From the NCBI GenBank assembly GCA_025667525.1, contig CM046878.1, positions 386,377,807 through 386,441,806 of the forward strand: DNA of 64,000 nt, written 5' to 3'. The notes under the pieces are model-generated. The model saw only the letters and a list, made by a program, of their open reading frames with translations, did no database searches and was not told where the DNA came from. Below, in pieces: positions 58,939-64,000 of the stretch. The position numbers and the translations under genes were made by a program. Each line of letters opens with the position of its first letter. Position 1 is the stretch's first letter. Source of the DNA: Glebionis coronaria. Taxonomy: Eukaryota > Streptophyta > Magnoliopsida > Asterales > Asteraceae.

Positions 58939-59516
58939 TGTGGAAACCTTGGTTTCCGGATCTTTAAGCTACTAGGAATGATCATTGTTCATATGATTAG
59001 ACAATCAAAGCGGAACAAGAACAACAATCATTAACAAGGTGTTTAGGCACGAATAAGATGAATTAAAACAAAAGGGATGTTCATTATATTAATAACAAAC
59101 ATCCACTAGACATGTATACATTGAATCCCACGTCTAGTGCACACACGCTTTAGGTTTACATTGTGAATGAATTGATATGAAAAACCTAATAACCCTTGGT
59201 TCCTTTTATAGTGTAAGGATTAGGGTTTTACAAGAGATAAGAATAAATAAACATGTGAATCTTCTATTTAGATAACCATATACAGAATATATCCTGCATA
59301 TATATCCAAATAGAATCTTCTAAAAGCTTCTTGTCTACAATTCTATCAACTCTTGAATTGTATGTGACAATGCTTAGATTGTACACGACAACTCTTGAGC
59401 CAACAATGCTGGATTTGTTCTTGTCAACGCCTAAATTGCTCTTGACAATGCTTGGACAATAACTTCATGTTTTCTTCGTTTTTGAGTTTCTGCCACATCA
59501 ACTTTTTGACCCAACA
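58939..59516 (-). repeat. Copia-1 5' LTR
   Basis: 578 bp; ends GGTTTCCACA next to the PBS. Pairs with 39987-40564. TATAAAAGG on the minus strand near 59208-59216. Confidence 0.92.
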
Positions 59517-59521
59517 GTCAT

Positions 59522-60898
59522 AACTAGCACCTTGTTGTGATTGTTCCAGTGCTAACTTAAGTACTTGGTCGGCATTCAGCTACGTTCACAATCTTTCTCC
59601 ATCTTTCCTAAGGACTACTATTTCTAGCTATGGAATGTCCTTGGGAAGATTCCTCCGGTTCTAGAGGAATCATTGGACTTTAACCTATCCTACCATCCTT
59701 ATGTCACCACAATCTTCACCGTCGTGAAAGAGATGATTTGGGTAAGTATATGTCACCATGAAATCCATTTTGAAGTGCAAATCCATTTTGCTCCCCCTTA
59801 ACATATGCCACGATATCCGAAAACATTTCGCACATGTCGGGATGAGCTATCACGTTAAGTCAAACTATTATTGATCTCAATATTAAATCACATTTTCTCC
59901 CCCAAATTAAAAATATTAACCCAATCAATGTTTTTAATATCAACTGATTTAATAGCATTTTAAGAAAATTTGGGAAGAAAAATGCAAATCCAATTATCTT
60001 CATGAATTACACAAGCTCCCCCTCAAATTAATGAGGGTGTACTTGAAACGTAAATTAAATACCTTTTAAACACAAGTGTAAGGTATTTATCACGTGCAAA
60101 GATCATATATGATAATGTATTCACAAGATTAGCGATTTATGAGGTTTTACCTGAATGATGGAGAACATCATATGAAAGAAGCACATGGTTCTTGTTCACG
60201 AATGTTGGTCGCCTCATCATGTCTGAAGTTATCTCTTGATTCCATGTGTATGATTGATATCGTTGTCTTGACACCAATATGTGAACTTGGCACTATCGGC
60301 GTCAAAGATTCTGAATGCTGGACAATTTCTCCCCCTCAATTGTTGACCCGTGTTCTATTGAAAGAGTTGTAGTCGCCGTTTGAGTAGTCGCGTCGTCGAG
60401 TATGTAGATATCAATTGTAAATTGCTACGGTTGGTGGAGATGATAACTTCATAAAAACAAGATTTATCTTGTTTTAACAAATAAATGCACTGACACGTAC
60501 ATATATTCGTGTTAGATTGTGTTATTCCGTAAACACAATCCCTTACATGGTTATAAAATAAACCATGCCCGAGAAAATTAATTCATGTTGTTGAGTCAAA
60601 GCTTTCCGGTGAAATGCTTGACTTGAAAACCATTTTGAGTATGAAAAGCGGGTTACAATCTGAAATAGTAACAAACCATTTTGAGCATGTTTTAAAACAT
60701 TTGAACTTCTGCTCGAACTTTATTTACAACCCCGTGTCATTATTGAATGACATTTCTAGTATCGTAAATATTATCGATTCCAGAAGACATGCTCTTTTTA
60801 TCAAAAGAAATTTTGAACACACAATTTTGAAAGATTTAGAAAACCTTTTTGAGAAATTCTCGAAAAATTGTGTTCAATGTTTTGAAAACCAATTACTT
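59522..60898. other. Old flanking sequence right of Copia-1: no gene called
   Basis: Contains several CTCCCCCT-type tracts (59792, 59898, 60015, 60330), like the PPT-rich 3' UTR at 4042-4175, so it may be decayed copia 3' sequence. A 112-codon + frame (60614-60952) begins MLDLKTILSMKSG and is Phe/Asn/Glu-rich; I do not recognise it, and its end overlaps the first tandem-repeat unit. Confidence 0.45.
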
Positions 60899-62457
60899 GA
60901 GCTTAAGATGTTGAATATCTTACAAAACGAGCTCAAGTCCGAGAAGTTGTAAACTTCCCATTGTGAGGATAAGTTTATCATCGGCGATAAACTTTCCTTT
61001 TAACTAAAGAACGAGTCCTAAGTTGACATTTACTTAGAAGTCATTTTCATGAGCTTGAAAAACTTTGAATGTTTTAACGTAAAGCTCATGACCGAGAAAG
61101 GTGAATTTCTCGTTATGAAGAAAAGTTCTCTTATATAAAAGATACACTTTCCTTTATGAGCTTAAAACTTGGAATGTTTTAATACAAGCTCATGACCGAG
61201 AAAATTTAATTTCCCGTTAGGAGGATAAGCTATCTTTAAAGATAAGCTCTCCTAAAATAGAGGTCCGAGTTACAGTCTGATATTTAACTGTAAGTCATAG
61301 TGCATGAGCTTAAAAACTTCGAATGTTTTTAATATAAGCTCGTGCCCGAGAAAAATTAATTTCTCGTTGTAAGGATAAGTTCATCATCGGCGATAAACTT
61401 TCCTTTTAATTGAAGAACCAATTCTAAGTTGACATTTACTTAGAAGTCGTTTTCATGAGCTTGAAAAACTTTGAATGTTTTAACGTAAAGCTCGTGACCG
61501 AGAAAGATGAATTTCTCGTTAAGAGGAAAAGTTCTCTTATTTAAAAGATACACTTTTCTTTATGAGCTTAAAACCTGGAATGTTTTACTACAAGATCATG
61601 ACCAAGAAAAATTAATTTCCCGTTACGAGGATAAGTTATCATTAAAGATAAGCTTTCCTAAAATTAAAGTCTGAGTTACAGTCTGATATTTAACTGTAAG
61701 TCATTGTGCATGAGCTTAAAAACTTCGAATGTTTTTAATATTAGCTCATGCCCGAGAAAAATTAATTTCTCGTTGTAAGGATAAGTTTATCATCGGCGAT
61801 AAACTTTTCTTTCTTTGAAGTCCGGGGCATAATCTGATATGTGATTATACGCCATTTACACGAGCTTAAAACTTTTGAATAGTTTTAATGTAAGCTCGTG
61901 TCCGAGAAAATTTAATTTCTCGTTAATGAGGATAAGTTTATCATCGGCGATAAACTTTCCTTTATTTGAGGATCGGGTCATTGTCAGACATTTAACAATG
62001 AACCATGTACACGAGCTTAAAACCTTTGAATGGTTTTAGGACAAGCTCGTGTCCGAGAAAACTTAATTTCTTGTTTTGAGGGTAAGTTATCGTTGCGTAG
62101 ATAAACTTCCCTTTCTCTGAAGTCCGGGTCATCGTCTGTCATTTAACGAGGAGCCATATACACGAGCTTAAAACCTTTGAATGGTTTTAAGATAAGCTCG
62201 TGTCCGAGAAAACTTAATTTTTCATTTTGAGGGTAAGTTATCGTTGCGTAGATAAACTTCCCTTTCTCTGAAGAACGGGTCACAGACTGTGATTTGTCTA
62301 TAAGCCTTGTACACGAGCTTAAAATCTTTGAATAATTTTAATAATAGCTCGTGCCCGAGAAAAATTAATTTCTCGTTGTAAGGATAAGTTTATCATCGGC
62401 GATAAACTTTCCTTTCTTTGATGAACGAGTTACAGTCTGTGATGTGACTATAAGTCC
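60899..62457 (+). repeat. Tandem ~150-bp array with hairpins
   Basis: Eleven units, counted from GAGCTT starts at 60899, 61051, 61158, 61306, 61457, 61564, 61712, 61862, 62013, 62164 and 62315. Most spacings are 148-152 bp; two are 107. The order 107-148-151 occurs twice (406-bp super-repeat). Each unit has GAGCTTAAAA...TTTTAA...AGCTC, and most have AAGTTTATC-ATCGGC-GATAAACTT or a variant, both potential hairpins, plus CCGAGAAAA and TTTCTCG. Copia-2 cuts the array at 62458. Confidence 0.88.
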
Positions 62458-62488
62458 TGTTGAGAATAAATTAAGGCCAGATCACTTG

Positions 62489-62597
62489 AGCGCTGACAAG
62501 AACAATTCAAGCGTTGACAAGAACAAAACAAGCGCTGACAGCTTAAGCGTTGACAAGTTAAAGTCAAGCGTTGACACATTGAAGACAAGCACTGATG
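62489..62597 (+). promoter_or_regulatory. Cluster of AGCGYTGACA motifs, Copia-2 LTR
   Basis: AGCGCTGACA or AGCGTTGACA (the last one changed) at 62489, 62510, 62531, 62546, 62567 and 62588: steps of 21, 21, 15, 21, 21. The cluster lies 140-240 bp upstream of the TATA box. Copies with T include TTGAC, the core of WRKY-bound W boxes. Confidence 0.6.
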
Positions 62598-62728
62598 GAA
62601 GATATAATCTACACGTTTATTATATTCTAGAATACTTCTAGTAAGGATAGAAACGACAATGTATTTTCTATATTTATCTTTACCTAGAATAGCTGATACG
62701 TAGATTATTGTACAAGGCTTCTTATGTC

Positions 62729-62736
62729 TATAAAAG
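62729..62736 (+). promoter_or_regulatory. Copia-2 LTR TATA box
   Basis: TATAAAAG followed by AAGGCC. The same box is at 47721-47728 (minus) in the internal LTR. Confidence 0.6.
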
Positions 62737-62975
62737 AAGGCCTTTAGGTTATAAGTTGGATATAAGTTTTCGTTTGTAAACATCTTTCATTGTAAGCAAG
62801 TTCGACATTGATAATCAAAGTGAAAGTTTGTTTACATCTTGTGTGTTCTTGTTTAAGTGTTAAATTCCGCATAACACTTAGATTCATAAAGCATATACAA
62901 AGGTTTCTCTACGTGTATTACTTGATCTAATCTCGTATACACAAAGCTAATCGATCTAAGTTTGGGATCAACAAG

Positions 62976-62987
62976 TGGTATCAGAGC
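62976..62987 (+). other. Copia-2 primer-binding site (initiator tRNA-Met)
   Basis: TGGTATCAGAGC, two bases after the LTR end; perfect match to the common plant PBS. Confidence 0.93.
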
Positions 62988-63072
62988 TTGTTGAGGAACT
63001 TTTGATCTTTAAAGAACACCAGAACCCTAAAAACACCAAAACCCTAATTTTCTCAGAAACCCTAACAACATC

Positions 63073-64000
63073 ATGTCTGAAGCAATAACCTCCTCCTCCT
63101 CAGCCTTAGCAAGCATCAAGATTCCCATGCTTGATGCAACCAACTTTGACTTATGGAAGTTCAACTTTGAACAATATCTGGGGATCTATGACTACACACT
63201 TTGGGAGATTATTGAATATGGAAACACATTCAATAAGGCTCAAAAGATTCTTGATGCCATTAGTCAAAGAACAGCTGTTGAAGGATGCCCTGAAGAGGAT
63301 AAGAAAGAAAAACCTGGAGATGGTAGAGCTGTAGTTGCTGATGATATTGCAAAGAAAAGGGTTGACATGAAAGCCCTAAATATTCTGAAAGTCTCTTTGG
63401 GACAAGAAAACCAGCATAAATATAGAGGCTATGAATCTGCTAAGGATCTTTGGGAAGCTCTTGAAGTTGCATATGGTGGCAATGCAGACACTAAGGAAGA
63501 AAAGAAAAAGCAACTTCTGCATGATTATGCTGTCTTCAAAGCTCAACCCAATGAGAAACTAAGTAGTGTGAGAAGCAGATTGCTTGACATCACAAGTAAG
63601 TTGTCCTTCATGGGGACACAAGTTGGTGATGTTGACACCAATGCTACCTTTCTTAAAAGTCTTGGTGAGGCATGGAAGATTGAGGCAAGATCTATTCTTG
63701 CCAACAATACTTACAAGAGCTCCTCGTTTGATGACATCTACAACAAACTAAGACTGTTGGAAGATGAAACTCTTTCAGAGCATGGAAGCAAATCTACCAC
63801 CAGCAACATGGCCTTCTTCTCTCATAGTGAAGGTCAATTCAATCAGAAGGACTCTTATATGCATCCAGTTACTGGATCATCATATGTCAGCGCTGGAACA
63901 AGTCCTATCAACGTCTCCTTTTCAGACGCTGACACATTCAAGAATGACTCCCCAAGAGTTAAACCTGCTGGTTTGGATTTGGATAATGTTTGTGCTTACA
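63073..64000 (+). CDS. gag: Copia-2 gag, N-terminal 309 codons, open to window end
   Basis: ATG 63073 (MSEAITSSSS) follows a leader nearly identical to that of Copia-1. The frame is open for all 928 bases to the window edge. 'MLDATNFDLWKFNFEQYLG' is the DUF4219-like start. The Trp in 'YDYTLWEIIEYG' is intact where Copia-1 has TAG. The capsid (UBN2) part has 'KDLWEALEVAYGG', 'LHDYAVFKAQPNEK' and 'VRSRLLDITSKLSFMG'. Near the end it includes two copies of the 21-bp motif in coding sequence (63885-63935). It would build the virus-like particle. With no stop seen and a clean PBS it may belong to a young, possibly intact element, but protease and pol are outside the window. Confidence 0.92.
   Translation, partial: MSEAITSSSSALASIKIPMLDATNFDLWKFNFEQYLGIYDYTLWEIIEYGNTFNKAQKILDAISQRTAVEGCPEEDKKEKPGDGRAVVADDIAKKRVDMKALNILKVSLGQENQHKYRGYESAKDLWEALEVAYGGNADTKEEKKKQLLHDYAVFKAQPNEKLSSVRSRLLDITSKLSFMGTQVGDVDTNATFLKSLGEAWKIEARSILANNTYKSSSFDDIYNKLRLLEDETLSEHGSKSTTSNMAFFSHSEGQFNQKDSYMHPVTGSSYVSAGTSPINVSFSDADTFKNDSPRVKPAGLDLDNVCAY

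Larger units (their letters stand above)
39987..59516 (-). mobile_element. Copia-1: composite SIRE-like copia element with extra ORF and nested fragments
   Basis: Outer 578-bp LTRs of the Copia-n1 family, target duplication GTCAT (39982-39986, 59517-59521). Read on the minus strand: LTR, PBS, gag-pol (58838-52384), spacer, extra ORF (51130-48053), a polypurine tract and an LTR of a different family (48000-47491), part of Ty3-4 in the opposite sense (to 42349), a Copia-n1-like 3' UTR (42348-40565), polypurine tract, LTR. The internal foreign LTR and half gypsy element mean it is rearranged. Confidence 0.88.
62458..62973 (+). repeat. Copia-2 5' LTR (516 bp)
   Basis: Starts TGTTGAGAATAAATT, ends GGGATCAACA. 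Contains six copies of the 21-bp-spaced motif (62489-62597) and TATAAAAG (62729-62736). Confidence 0.9.
62458..64000 (+). mobile_element. Copia-2: 5' end of a SIRE-like copia element (runs off window)
   Basis: LTR 62458-62973, PBS 62976-62987, leader and open gag from 63073. Coding sequence and leader are very close to Copia-1, yet its LTR family is that of the internal LTR at 47491-48000, not the Copia-1 outer LTRs. Confidence 0.92.

Noticed and set aside
60614..60952. 112-codon + frame right of Copia-1
   Set aside because: Not recognised, Phe/Asn-rich composition like the surrounding AT-rich DNA, and its end is part of the tandem array. Kept only as a note.

Overview
This is a plant nuclear window made almost entirely of nested LTR retrotransposons. 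I see no host gene, rRNA, functional tRNA or CRISPR array. Primer-binding sites (PBS) match plant initiator tRNA-Met (TGGTATCAGAGC, Ty1/copia elements) and tRNA-Asp (TGGCGCCGCTGCCGG, Ty3/gypsy Athila/Tat-type elements). Gag proteins of both kinds resemble polyproteins I remember from Asteraceae genomes, so an Asteraceae plant is my inference; I ran no search.

Layout. (1) 1-5140: remnants of an old copia element. Two 3'-UTR-plus-LTR arms face each other (1-1340 on +, 3764-5140 on -) around a broken gag (1351-3762, -). (2) 5146-39539: Ty3-1, a + strand gypsy element with 1.8 kb LTRs, perfect TSD ACTCT, gag-protease, RT, RNase H and integrase, all broken. Inside its protease/RT linker sits Copia-n2 (9733-29667, -). 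Inside Copia-n2 sits Ty3-2 (12244-28766, -, TSD TATGT). Inside the 3' LTR of Ty3-2 sits Ty3-3 (13578-20637, -, TSD GGTAA), and inside its 5' LTR a 156-bp poly(A)-ended insert (28565-28720). The 3' LTR of Ty3-1 holds Copia-n1 (35987-39066, -, TSD GAAGT). (3) 39987-59516: Copia-1, a - strand composite with matching outer LTRs (TSD GTCAT). It contains gag-pol, a ~1,026-codon extra ORF with its own TATA box, an internal LTR of another family, and the 5' part of an Athila-like element (Ty3-4, 42349 to ~47245). (4) 60899-62457: about eleven tandem ~150-bp units, each with hairpins. (5) 62458-64000: the 5' end of Copia-2 (+), with an open gag running off the window.

How they relate. Ty3-1 is the only gypsy element here with RT and integrase. 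Ty3-2 (gag-protease only) and Ty3-3 (one Cys-rich ORF, no gag or pol) share its PBS, leader hairpin, 3'-UTR modules, polypurine tract and LTR-start hairpin, and look like non-autonomous partners of such an element. Copia-n1 and Copia-n2 are likewise coding-free relatives of Copia-1.

Most interesting: the Ty3-3 double zinc-ribbon protein; a leader hairpin with compensatory changes in three gypsy families; a 21-bp-periodic motif that lies upstream of copia TATA boxes and also recurs inside copia coding sequence as a 7-residue repeat; the separately promoted extra ORF; and the mismatched-LTR structure of Copia-1.
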